A DNA stretch of 26,524 nucleotides from Chara braunii (lineage: Eukaryota; Streptophyta; Charophyceae; Charales; Characeae). Within the stretch, counting starts at the first letter, position 1; each line of letters opens with the position of its first letter. The stretch is from contig BFEA01000036.1 of assembly GCA_003427395.1 (NCBI GenBank), positions 4,205,212 through 4,231,735 on the forward strand. Reading direction: 5' to 3'. The position numbers were made by a program, and so were the translations under genes. The notes under the pieces are model-generated. The model had not been told where the DNA came from and searched no databases. It saw only the letters and a program-made list of their open reading frames with translations. Positions 1 through 7,805 of the stretch are shown here, piece by piece.

Positions 1-76
1 TTTTTTTTGTGAACAAGTGCTCCAGTCTATTCGTGGGGAGCAGCACGTGCTGGGAACCGGGCCCAGCGTCCCATAT
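1..76 (-). repeat. 3' hairpin tail plus poly(A) of a minus-strand retroelement (tail family T, copy 1)
   Basis: Positions 1-8 are a T run, which reads as poly(A) on the minus strand. Next to it GCTCC at 19-23 pairs with GGAGC at 37-41 around a TCTATTC loop. The same hairpin followed by a CCGGTT or GGGAACC-like stretch recurs at 4097-4135, 15943-15996 (opposite strand) and 17242-17302. I read it as the shared 3' tail of a non-LTR retroelement group, here forming the 3' end of the R1 repeat that follows. This copy is the most diverged, and the window starts inside the poly(T), so the true end is not seen. Confidence 0.5.
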
Positions 77-1103
77 TGAATTATACAGATCATTGAGAAC
101 ATTTGAGGTCGTTTGAGGTCATTTGAGATACCGGGGCCATTAACCGCCTTCGGCTGAGAACAATCTGTCAACACGATGAGATTCAGAAACATGGGGAGGA
201 TCCTGAGTATCTAATGACCAATTAGGGAATTACTCATGCAATAGCCTGCCACAGAGGTCCTACGAATGCTCACTACCCTCAGGTTCCCTGACAAACCCTT
301 CTAAGACTTCCCAACACCGTCTTACTCCCTGCTGAGCTCTTCCAGGCCTCATGCCCCCACCCTGCTGGGTTACAGGGCAACACAACTCGCCCCATTTCCG
401 ACCAGCGTCATCCCAGCAGCAACCCTTGGTCGTCCCTTGGGATGCCCACCCCAAAGCATCCCCAGATCTCCCTACCAGGCCTCACGCTCCTGCATCAGCA
501 GGTTACAGGGCAACACCCCAGCACCGGCCGGCATCGTTCTGGCATCAAACAGCCACAGATCACTGAGTATAACAGCATCGAAACCGCCTAAGATGGATTG
601 CTAAGAAACCCTAAAGTCCTAAGACATTCATAAGAACAACCGACTTTTTTTTTTTTCATTCAGACTCTACCAAGTCAATAGAATATGTGTGTCAAAAAGC
701 CATCACAAATCAGATAGGTGAAACCTATTCAATCCACCTACGACCACCACCATCATGGCTAATTTCAGCACGAACCGAAGCTCTTCCAGGCCTCATGCTC
801 CCATCAGGTTAGGTTACAGAGTTGCACCACCTTGCTCCAGCACTGGCCAGCATTGCTCCAGTTACGACCTCCGATGACCACTGGGACTGCCCCCGCAAAC
901 AGCCCCCCAGAGCTCTCTACCAGGCCTCATGCTCCCACTAAGCTAGGTCACAGAGTAATGCCACCTGGCTCTGGCTCCAGCCAGCGTTGCTCCAGCGTCG
1001 GTCTTCGAGGGCCACCGACTTTTCAACCACCTCTCATAGGATCACAGATGGCTTGCCAGATAACACCTATTCCTACAACCTCCTCTAGAGGCAACCAAAT
1101 GGA
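77..1103 (-). repeat. Dispersed repeat R1, copy 1
   Basis: This stretch is clearly similar along its length to 9863-11125. Shared landmarks are CAGATCATT.AGAACATTTGAG near the left end, the GGGATGCCCACCCCAAAGC block, AATCAGATAGGTGAAACC, and TCCTACAACCTCCTC at the right end. Related CTTCCAGGCCTCA units recur inside it. Poly(T) plus a hairpin tail on the left implies a minus-strand element whose 3' end is on the left. Copy 1 has one AATCAGATAGGTG unit where copy 2 has two, and carries a 62-bp insertion at 645-706. Short open frames rich in Pro, Ala, His and Ser occur in it but match no family I know. Confidence 0.75.
645..706 (-). mobile_element. Small poly(T)-headed insertion within R1 copy 1
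   Basis: Both AATCAGATAGGTG junctions in R1 copy 2 (about 10397 and 10734) run straight from CCGAC or CCAAC into AAATCAG. Copy 1 instead has T12 (645-656) followed by about 50 bases of unrelated sequence before AAATCAG resumes at 707. It therefore looks like a short retro-insertion with poly(A) on the minus strand. No clear target duplication is visible. Confidence 0.45.
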
Positions 1104-1126
1104 AAGCTATATTAAACTGGATGATA

Positions 1127-1500
1127 GATTTCTTTGAGAGAGATCGCCCCTCCCTCCCCCTACCCCTTCCCCCTCAGCCCTACACTGNCTCCGNCGAGGA
1201 GAGTCACCCACTCTCCCTCGGCCCCAATATAGGACCAATCCTCTCCCCCCCTTTCCCCAGGAGCACGCAGTTCCCACCTAAAGCATGCCCCCCCGCCCCT
1301 TGCCCATTTCCGCCTCCGCAGGGACTGATGTTGACCCACACACAGTCCCTGCCCCAGAATAAGGCAACCCCCTACTCCGCCCCTACCCTCTTTGAGACAT
1401 TCACCCCCCACCTTGCGATGCCCCTGCAGGATAGAGCTCCCCCCACCCCCTTCCCACCGTTCAGCCCTCCGGGAACAATCCGATCCAGCCGACTACAGTT
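1127..1500. other. C-rich, pyrimidine-skewed tract, no gene
   Basis: The plus strand is dominated by CCCC, CTCCC and CCCACC runs, with two undetermined bases at 1188 and 1194. Open frames on both strands across it are low-complexity Pro/Ser/Leu or Gly/Arg/Glu products of the skew and show no recognisable domain. Confidence 0.6.
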
Positions 1501-1544
1501 ATTGATGACACACTTTCCAAATTTTGTTGGATTTTGTTTGATTT

Positions 1545-1799
1545 TGTTGATGACGATGGACAGCACCCTGAAGACGATGATAATGAGACTGATGGTGACA
1601 ACCAACTCCCCTGCTGATGCAGAGAAACATCTAATGAAAACAAGCTGATGATGATGATGATAATGATGAGAATGAAAACGGAATGATGATGCTGATCATA
1701 CCAAAGAGCAGCACCAACAGCCCCTACGATTACAAACTGATGATGATGATGATGACGATGATGATAATGCTAATACCGATGATGATGGTGATGTCGATA

Positions 1800-1837
<38 letters not shown>

Positions 1838-1926
1838 GATGATGATGATGTCGATGATATTGATGACGCACTGATGATGATGCTGATGGTGATGTCAGTA
1901 ATGATGATGATGATGATGATGATGAC

Positions 1927-1964
<38 letters not shown>

Positions 1965-2412
1965 CGCACAGCGCCCTACGATGACTACAAGATGATGATG
2001 GTGTGATGACGAGCACCTTGGATGATAACCTAAAGATGATGATGATGATGATGATGATGATGATCAACGCCCTATGATGACGTCAAGCTTTGCCAACCGT
2101 GCCGTATGATGGAGAGATATTTGACGATGGTGATACAACAATGAGTGACGAGCAGCACCCCTGATGCACAGCTCCTTGATAATAGTGATGATATTAGCGC
2201 CGAACAGGAGTGAAGACATACGCCTTGATGATGATGACGAGCAGTACCCTGATGCTGATGATGGTGATGACGAGCAGCGCCCTGATGATAATGACAAACC
2301 ATTACCGTGATGACGATGTCAAATCACGCCCTGTTAATGATGATGGTAACGAGCAGCACCCTAATGATGATGACACCAATGCTGGTGCTGGTGGTGATCA
2401 GCGAGAGTGCCG
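1545..2412 (+). repeat. GAT/ATG trinucleotide array and decayed acidic-peptide minisatellite
   Basis: Long runs of GAT/ATG lie at about 1640-1660, 1740-1765, 1795-1860, 1875-1970 and 2033-2064. Between them a spacer close to GACGAGCAGCACCCTGAT recurs about ten times (for example near 1556, 1700, 1960, 2147, 2237, 2269, 2349). In the GAT frame it reads as Asp runs broken by Glu-Gln-His-Pro. Frame changes and stops interrupt this reading repeatedly. It is either a minisatellite that never coded or a broken acidic repeat gene. Poly-Met, poly-Ile and poly-Ser frames over the array are artefacts of the trinucleotide. Confidence 0.7.
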
Positions 2413-3011
2413 CAGATGACAGAGATGTATACAAAAACCGAAATCAACGCACTCCATATCGCCTCCAATCCTCCTCCCGCTCCACGTACGCACGCGCTCC
2501 TCCTTTCCGTCCGTGTCATACCAACCGCCTACCACAGCACTACGCAGACCAAGGAGCAAAAGCCATAAGAAGGCTGAACTTCTCAAGGAGACCCACCTCC
2601 TCTCGAAGGTAAGTTTCCCTTCACCCTGCTAACCTGTAACAGCACTGGATGAAGCGCAAAGCTGGAGATGGCACCGAAGTGCTTTCAAAAGGCAGGCAAC
2701 ACCGAGTCACTCTCCATCCTCCTGTCCTCCCGCTGTCCGATCTCTACTTCATCACTACCCCATCACCAAGGCGCCGTCACGCCAAAACTGCCGACGTCAT
2801 ACCAAGCTGGAATTTATCTACATATCTATAACAGTTTTACCATCCCAATTTACCATCCCAATTTACCCCTACATTGGATTTCCCATGGGATTTTAGTATG
2901 ATTTTAACCCTGCCAATGTAATGCTCCCCATTGATCTGCTTCTTTGCATACGCTTAATCATCAACATCGCTCTTCTCACGACTCCAAATGCACTTTGAGA
3001 CCGTACACACA

Positions 3012-3013
<2 letters not shown>
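2413..3013. other. Stretch without a recognisable gene
   Basis: An open plus-strand frame runs out of the acidic repeat and ends at 2612, with a basic, Arg-rich C-terminal part. No known domain is visible. The only structured signal is the splice-like pair listed at 2609-2642. The two adjoining copies of CATCCCAATTTACC near 2840-2865 form a small tandem repeat. Confidence 0.4.
2609..2642 (+). other. Possible very short intron (34 nt)
   Basis: The sequence reads GAAG|GTAAGT at the left edge, has TGCTAAC (a branch-point-like motif) at 2628-2634, and ends CTGTAACAG at 2642. All three signals match spliceosomal consensus. However, 34 nt is shorter than introns of most eukaryotes and the flanking frames are not recognisable proteins, so this may be chance. 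Confidence 0.2.

Positions 3014-3049
<36 letters not shown>
3014..3049. repeat. CT microsatellite
   Basis: This is an uninterrupted run of about 18 CT dinucleotides, directly beside the MITE-arm repeat at 3059. Confidence 0.95.
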
Positions 3050-3052
<3 letters not shown>

Positions 3053-3058
3053 GGGAAA

Positions 3059-3170
3059 CTTTCAGTCCAGATGCGGCGATAATGACTCGGCATTCAATTA
3101 AACAAGACTGTAGTGTAGTACCACTGCTCATCTGGGCACAGCATGCTCCACTGCAAGTTGTTGCATACTC
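3059..3170 (-). repeat. MITE-arm-containing dispersed repeat, copy 1
   Basis: It begins CTTTCAGTCCAGATGCGGCG, the reverse complement of the inner arm of the palindromic elements at 18832, 19775 and 20392. It continues with about 70 bases shared with 5642-5755 (GTAG.GTAGT, GCTCATCTGG, CAGCAT.CTCCA). Only one arm of the palindrome is present. Copy 2 also lies just after a microsatellite. Confidence 0.65.
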
Positions 3171-4032
3171 GTGAAACACAGTCATAAGTATGGCGCAGAT
3201 TCCCAGAACCGACCAGATAATACAGAGTTAATACAAATGCAAGCGGAAGACATGAGATACCTTTGGACTGACTCGGACCTGACTCGGACTGCAATCGAAC
3301 ACTCTCACACATTCATCAGGGGTGTGAATGCCCTGGCCTCGAACATAGACGAAGGGCCAGGGACTGAGATCATACACGGACGAAGGTAGAGAGGAGAGAG
3401 ACGAAGGAGGAGGAAAGGGAAGATGACGTCAACTCAATGTTTCCCAAGATAGTATCTTGAACTGTCAGAAGTGACAAAAATCCGAAATGTCGCGAATGCC
3501 AAGTCTCACAATATCTCAGATATCGATCTCACAATGTCAAGTACATCTTAAGGAAGATGAAATCAGATCCCAAGTAGCCCTCGACTCGTTGTCCCAATGT
3601 CACTGTCTCAGATGTCATCAGAATTCGTAACCATCTCCCATACTCAAAGTAGTCCTGTAGGAGAAGTAGAAGTATACTTAGACTTGAGAAGGTAGGAGGA
3701 GAGAGAGAGAGAGAGGAGAGAGGAGCGATGGAGGAGAAGAGGGAGAGAACGCGAAGCCTTCCTCCCTGATACCTGGTACTGTCGCTATGGCGCTGCAAGG
3801 GGCTGGGCCGGTAACCGGCGCTGCGCCCAAGTGCTGCGCTAAACCGCTCGCCGCTGGACTCTTCGCTCTCCTGCTCCGTGCTGTGCGGCAGCGCTGCGCT
3901 AAATGAGTTAACGCTGAAGCTGATGCGCTAATCCTGAAGACTGACCTCTAGCCTTACTAACCTCCCTACTGAGGCTGGTACCCAGCCTTTTCTAGTGCTG
4001 GGCCGGCCTCCTACCCGCTGGTACCTACCGGC
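3171..4032. other. No gene seen; GA-rich patch
   Basis: The short open frames here show no domain. A purine-rich patch of GAGAGA and GGAGGA lies at about 3390-3420 and 3685-3750. AGATGTCA/ATCTCA-like words recur around 3480-3620. CTGCGCTAA occurs twice (about 3834 and 3894). Confidence 0.5.
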
Positions 4033-4062
4033 CTGGACCGTTGATCTAGATCAACGGTCCAG
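4033..4062. repeat. Perfect 30-bp palindrome at a retro-insertion site
   Basis: CTGGACCGTTGATC is followed directly by TA and then GATCAACGGTCCAG, so the 30 bases equal their own reverse complement. The right half is also the target-site duplication of the insertion at 4067-5294, whose second copy is at 5295. The uninterrupted target would have been this palindrome followed by TTTTAAAACTGG. Confidence 0.85.
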
Positions 4063-4066
4063 TTTT

Positions 4067-5294
4067 TTTTTCCAAAACCAGGGCCTTAAGGTCCTGGCTC
4101 CTTCTATTCTGGGGAGCGTCAGTCCGGTTCCTAAGTCACAAGTACATTACATGGAGCAAGACTCACACACGAACCTCTGCTGTCCCTGTTCTCCTGTTCC
4201 CGTCTGACTCATCTCCCTGCCCTTATGTATGAATCATGCTCTGTCGTTTAGACCTCAATACTTTCGCCTGCAGTCACCTCTCCCGATCGCCCCACCCTTG
4301 GGCCCGGCGTGGCTTGGATCACTTTCGGCCTTTTGTGATGAAATCTTTCCTTGTAACCTCCGTTTCTGCTCTGCTGCAGACATGCTCCCCACTTAGTCTT
4401 GCCTTCCCCATGTTGCCCCTTTGTCTATACCTTCTGGGGCTTTTCAGAGTTGTGCATATTTGTTTGCGGCCAATGATGTGGGTATCTCTTCCAACTTTAA
4501 CTGTTGTTGACTGCCTCTTTCTGGTGAATTGCGTCAAAACTCTCCAGCACGACCTGGGACTGACGCAAGTAGCCCTCATTGTCTTATTCCGGCTGTTGTT
4601 CTTCTCTCTCTGTCCTGATTTGTTTGGACTTCCACCGTCTGCATAGGGTCTCCGCCTGATCCGCTGTTCCGGTTTCTGTCTGCACTTTCTCTCTTGGGCT
4701 GGAGCCCCCCTTCAGTTATTCTGCTGCATTTCTCCTTCCATCTGTTCCATCGGGGGACTTTCCTATTGCATAGACCGCTGTTCCCGTCTGTCGACTGTGA
4801 CTGATTTGGGATGTTAGTCCAGGGGAAAGCGTTGTGTAGTTGAACAGAGAAGGGAGCCGTGAGCAGGGAGCCCCGGAGTGAAATGAGTCCCGTCCAGTTA
4901 TTCTGTCCATGGTTTACCTGTCATTAGACGATGATTCACCTCTTATGTCCCCCATTCGTTACGAAATGCTCATTTCCTTGGGCTCTTGTGGTCCATGGTT
5001 TTCCGTCTATTGTGCAGACAATAATTCGCCAGAAGAGGTTTGTGTGAGATCGGTCGCTGCGTCCTTCTAATTCCTTTTATTGGGGGATGTATGTTAAGAT
5101 GAGCTGGTAAAGGTGGGAGTCAATTGCCATGAGGCTAAGGTAGCGTATGCTGGGGTGTGTTTAGTCGAGTCCCAGGGTGTGAAAAAACATTGGGTGGCCG
5201 AGTGCTAGGTAAGGCCTTTCTTATTGTTGGTCCCAGTTTGTGAAAAGTAGAGTGCCTCCCTCAATTTTTGCGATTCTGTTCTCCAAAAGCCATG
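4067..5294 (-). mobile_element. Minus-strand retro-insertion with poly(A), hairpin tail and target-site duplication
   Basis: The 16-bp sequence TCAACGGTCCAGTTTT is present at 4051-4066 and again at 5295-5310, flanking a 1.23 kb segment. The segment's left end is poly(T) (4063-4071 including the duplicated Ts), that is poly(A) on the minus strand. The right flank reads TTTT/AAAA at the expected nick. This is what target-primed reverse transcription with an L1-type endonuclease leaves. Near its 3' end the element carries the palindromic CCAGG...CCTGG hairpin (4078-4097) and the tail-T hairpin (4097-4117). No reverse transcriptase or other conserved protein is readable inside. It is a non-autonomous element, a 5'-truncated LINE, or a retro-copied transcript. 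A 136-codon plus-strand frame at 4236-4646 lies on the wrong strand and I do not count it as a gene. Confidence 0.75.
4078..4135 (-). repeat. Tail family T, copy 2
   Basis: The near-palindrome CCAGGGCCTTAAGGTCCTGG (4078-4097, one mismatched pair) is followed by GCTCC-TTCTATTCT-GGGGAGC and GTCAGTCCGGTT. The second part closely matches the reverse complement of 15950-15990. It sits immediately inside the poly(A) end of the retro-insertion, so it is the 3' terminus of that transcript. Confidence 0.65.
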
Positions 5295-5310
5295 TCAACG
5301 GTCCAGTTTT

Positions 5311-5559
5311 AAAACTGGTTGGCGCCTAAACTGTAGCAGCCTCTGAAATGCTGTTGGTGGGTCCTAGGCTGGACGGGTACCGGCCTTGTGGCCGTTTGGC
5401 CTGGGCCTGCCTGAACCGCCGTGGTCCAGGCCCATCTGGGCCTCATCTGAACCGTCGTCCCTTAGGCCTACCCTGCCTGTCTGGAACTGGGCCCTAACTG
5501 GGTCCCGTGTGGCTCAGAATGACACAAAGTCCAGCGGCCCATAACATCCCAAACACACG

Positions 5560-5562
<3 letters not shown>
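5311..5562. other. GC-rich stretch, no gene
   Basis: It contains repeated GGCCT, CTGGGCC and GAACCG words at about 5385-5465 and no protein that I recognise. Confidence 0.5.

Positions 5563-5607
<45 letters not shown>
5563..5607. repeat. CA microsatellite
   Basis: This is an uninterrupted CA dinucleotide run of about 22 units. Shorter CA runs follow at 5765-5786 and 5792-5804, leading into an A-rich tract (5804-5834). Confidence 0.95.
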
Positions 5608-5610
<3 letters not shown>

Positions 5611-5641
5611 AAACACATACTACCACACACACTTCTCTCTT

Positions 5642-5755
5642 TCTCAGTCCAGATGCAGTGATAATGACCCGGCGCTCAATTGGGGTGAATATGGTAGCGT
5701 AGTTATCCCCCCGCTCATCTGGCCGCAGCATACTCCAGTACACCTTCAGCAGCGC
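5642..5755 (-). repeat. MITE-arm-containing dispersed repeat, copy 2
   Basis: It starts CTCAGTCCAGATGCAGTGAT and runs through ATAATGACCCGGCGCTCAAT and GGGGTGAAT. Read on the minus strand, this is a whole MITE arm beginning ATTCACCCC, comparable with 20394-20440. It then shares about 60 further bases with 3108-3160. The second arm of the palindrome is absent. Confidence 0.65.
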
Positions 5756-5834
5756 CTAACCTCCCACACACACACACACACACACTCTGTCACACACACA
5801 CACAAAAAAAAGAAAAAAAAAGAAAAAAAAAAAA

Positions 5835-6436
5835 ACTCACCTGATGTTTAGTCTCAAGGTCAAGGAGGTCAAAGTCTCCCGTCTTTCCCATCTGCATTGG
5901 AGGCATCATCTTCAGCGGCACTGGGATCCCTTTTGCATACTGACTTGCAAAGTGGATTATGACCGCCAGCATTCTCATGTCCCCCGCGTTGACTGGTGCA
6001 AAGCAGAATGTGAAACGGTCGCGGAGAGTAAGCCCTTGAACTCGGTCCAGCATTCCTGCTACCCTCTGTTTCCACACGACAGTACGCGAACACTGAACTT
6101 AGACACATTCTCAACCAAACACTGATGTGCCATTCCAATCTTTTCAAAAATTTGTAATGGATGTCCTGAAGGGCATTACCGTAATCTCAACCGAGAATCC
6201 AAAATCATATATATTATAATTTATATACCTATTACACCAACTACCGGCCATGGGCATTTTTCCACCCAGGTTCATAATGTACCTAGGAGAATTTCCCTGT
6301 CTTCATGGTCGCCCTCTGTCCAGGAGACATAAATGGTGGTGGAAAGGCACACGCGGTTAACAGAGGGACAAAAATTTGCTGTTTTCGCCGACATTTTCGG
6401 TGCAAAATTCATTGAGAAATTCGAAAAAAAAACTAT
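5835..6436. other. No gene seen
   Basis: Overlapping frames of 92-95 codons on both strands cover about 5790-6147 with no consistent codon signal and no domain that I recognise. An AT-rich patch (ATATATTATAATTTATATACC) lies at about 6209-6230. A-rich tracts follow at 6425-6504. Confidence 0.45.
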
Positions 6437-6582
6437 ATGGGCCCCACCGTGCAAACATTAAAAAAAAAAAACAGGCCAAAAGAAAACGGGGGAAAAAAAA
6501 AAAAGCATCAACTCCGCTCAAATCTGCATAAGCTGTGGGCTCTAGGTCGTCACTTTCGGTCAAAGGCCCGAAACAGGGATCA

Positions 6583-6902
6583 AAATCAGCATTCAGAGGC
6601 CCTTAAGTCTAAGAAAAGCCTGGGCAAAGGCCTGCGCAAAGGCCGAATGCCAAATCCAAGAAAAGCCTGGGCGTGGGCAAAGGCCGCCGAAGGCCAAGTC
6701 CAAGAAAAGCCTGGGCCTGCGCAAACGCCGAAGCCCAAGTCCACGAAAAGCCTGGGCAAAGGCCTAAGGCCATGCCCTAAGTCTACGAAAAGCCTGGGCA
6801 AAGGCCTAAGGCCATGCCCTAAGTCTACGAAAAGCCTGGGCAAAGGCCTAAGGCCAAGCGGTACCCAGGGGAGGGCCAAAATAAAAAATCAGCATTCAGA
6901 GG
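6583..6902 (+). repeat. 42-bp tandem array between two direct repeats
   Basis: Units start at about 6605, 6653, 6696, 6737, 6779 and 6821. Each contains AAGTCNANGAAAAGCCTGGG. The last three are nearly identical at 42 bp, while earlier ones are diverged and vary in length. AAATCAGCATTCAGAGG occurs just before the array (6583-6600) and just after it (6885-6902). Because 42 is divisible by three, a plus-strand frame (6437-6943) stays open and reads Lys-Ser-Leu-Gly-Lys-Gly-Leu-Arg repeats. I regard this as a by-product of the repeat. Confidence 0.8.
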
Positions 6903-6985
6903 TCCTACCCCTATTAGGCACAGTTGACTTTGAGAAATGTTGACTTTCTCAAAGTCAACTGTTCCTAATAGGGGTAGGACCTCTG
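6897..6985. repeat. Near-perfect 89-bp palindrome (41-bp arms, 7-nt spacer)
   Basis: The left arm (6897-6937) begins CAGAGGTCCTACCCCTATTA and ends GACTTTGAGAAA. The right arm (6945-6985) is its reverse complement apart from one base (GGCACAG against GGAACAG). The spacer is TGTTGAC. The left arm overlaps the CAGAGG of the direct repeat that closes the 42-bp array. It could be a small fold-back element, a copy-inversion event, or a very stable hairpin in RNA. Confidence 0.9.
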
Positions 6986-6989
6986 GGCC

Positions 6990-7382
6990 AACTGTTCCTA
7001 TCACCAACACGACGGGAATCCAGGCTCAGAAGTCGAAGTCGACCCGCTGGTCAGCCATGGCCGCAGATCAGAGGCACATCATTGGCTGTCTGCAGGTATC
7101 CAGAAGAATCTGGTCCAAGTGGGACTCGTGGGAAATCCGCAACTGTGCAGCATCCAGGCCATTGGCTTCCGATTGATCTGGGCGGTCGACGCCAGGAGAC
7201 CAGAGGGGACCAGCTTCTGGGTAGACGCGAGTCAAGACTATATGTTGACGCGGCCCCTGCTTGGAGATGATTCTGCCTTGCGCTGGCTGGAGACTAGCTC
7301 GACATTGCAAGGCTGCGGCGAGATTAGGCTGGCGCGATGTTTGCTCTTCGGGCGCCAGCTTCAGAGGGTAGATCCTGCTTGA
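6990..7382 (+). CDS. Open frame of uncertain coding status
   Basis: A frame without stops runs from just after the palindrome to TGA at 7380-7382, about 130 codons. It has no ATG start near its left end: an in-frame GTG is at 7119 and an in-frame ATG near 7240. The part after 7119 has balanced composition, with hydrophobic, acidic and basic residues mixed and segments such as GFRLIWAVDARRPEG and GEIRLARCLLFGRQ. That is more protein-like than most of the window. I recognise no family. It may be an exon, since no start codon is needed inside a gene, a pseudogene remnant, or chance in GC-balanced DNA. An antisense frame of 80 codons (7068-7310) competes for the same bases. Confidence 0.25.
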   Translation, partial: NCSYHQHDGNPGSEVEVDPLVSHGRRSEAHHWLSAGIQKNLVQVGLVGNPQLCSIQAIGFRLIWAVDARRPEGTSFWVDASQDYMLTRPLLGDDSALRWLETSSTLQGCGEIRLARCLLFGRQLQRVDPA

Positions 7383-7491
7383 GCGGCCATCGCCGCCACA
7401 GATTCAGGCACTGATAGGGGAGTGGAGGGGGAGGAGGTTCTGGACTGTGAGATTGTTGTGCGTGCCGACGGGGAAGCTTACCTGGACTTAC

Positions 7492-7555
7492 CTGCGTCGT
7501 CATTCGTGAAATGCTGCCTGCACGTCTCCAAGTGCATGAAGAAGATCTGCGCCAT
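7492..7555 (-). CDS. Candidate first exon with two tandem splice donors
   Basis: On the minus strand AAGGAGGATGGCGC places an ATG at 7555-7553 in a favourable context with G at +4. The frame then reads MAQIFFMHLETCRQHFTNDD and ends at GCAG|GTAAGT (intron from 7491). A second donor, CCAG|GTAAGC, lies ten bases further (intron from 7481). Both match the spliceosomal donor consensus. No partner exon could be identified, and an open frame runs on the opposite strand at 6990-7382. The function is unknown. Confidence 0.2.
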
Positions 7556-7730
7556 CCTCCTTAATTGCTGCTGACGTGGGTGGAAGATGGGCGCCCTGCG
7601 GTGACCTGCTCATTGTATATGTCAGAGATCATCAGAGGAGAACTGTATTGCTGACTTGGCGAGAGGGAGACGCCCGAGGAGGAAGTGGGCTCGAGGAGGG
7701 AACTACTGCTCTATTGATTCACGAGGGAAC

Positions 7731-7766
7731 TCTCCTCCTCCTCCTCCTCCTCCTCCTCCTCCTCCT
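7731..7766. repeat. CTC trinucleotide microsatellite
   Basis: About 12 CTC units occur, continuing into CT-rich sequence to about 7805. Any poly-Pro or poly-Leu frame here comes from the repeat. Confidence 0.95.
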
Positions 7767-7805
7767 CATCCTCTCTGTCTTCTCTCCCCCTCTTCACTCT
7801 CTTCT

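Noticed and set aside
1683-2067. Poly-Met, poly-Ile and poly-Ser frames
   Set aside because: They are translations of a GAT/ATG trinucleotide array.
4236-4646. 136-codon hydrophobic plus-strand frame as a membrane protein
   Set aside because: It is antisense to the retro-insertion and its hydrophobicity follows from T-rich sequence.
6437-6943. Lys/Gly/Leu repeat protein
   Set aside because: The frame is kept open by a 42-bp tandem repeat and starts in A-rich sequence; there is no sign of a real gene start or a conserved family.
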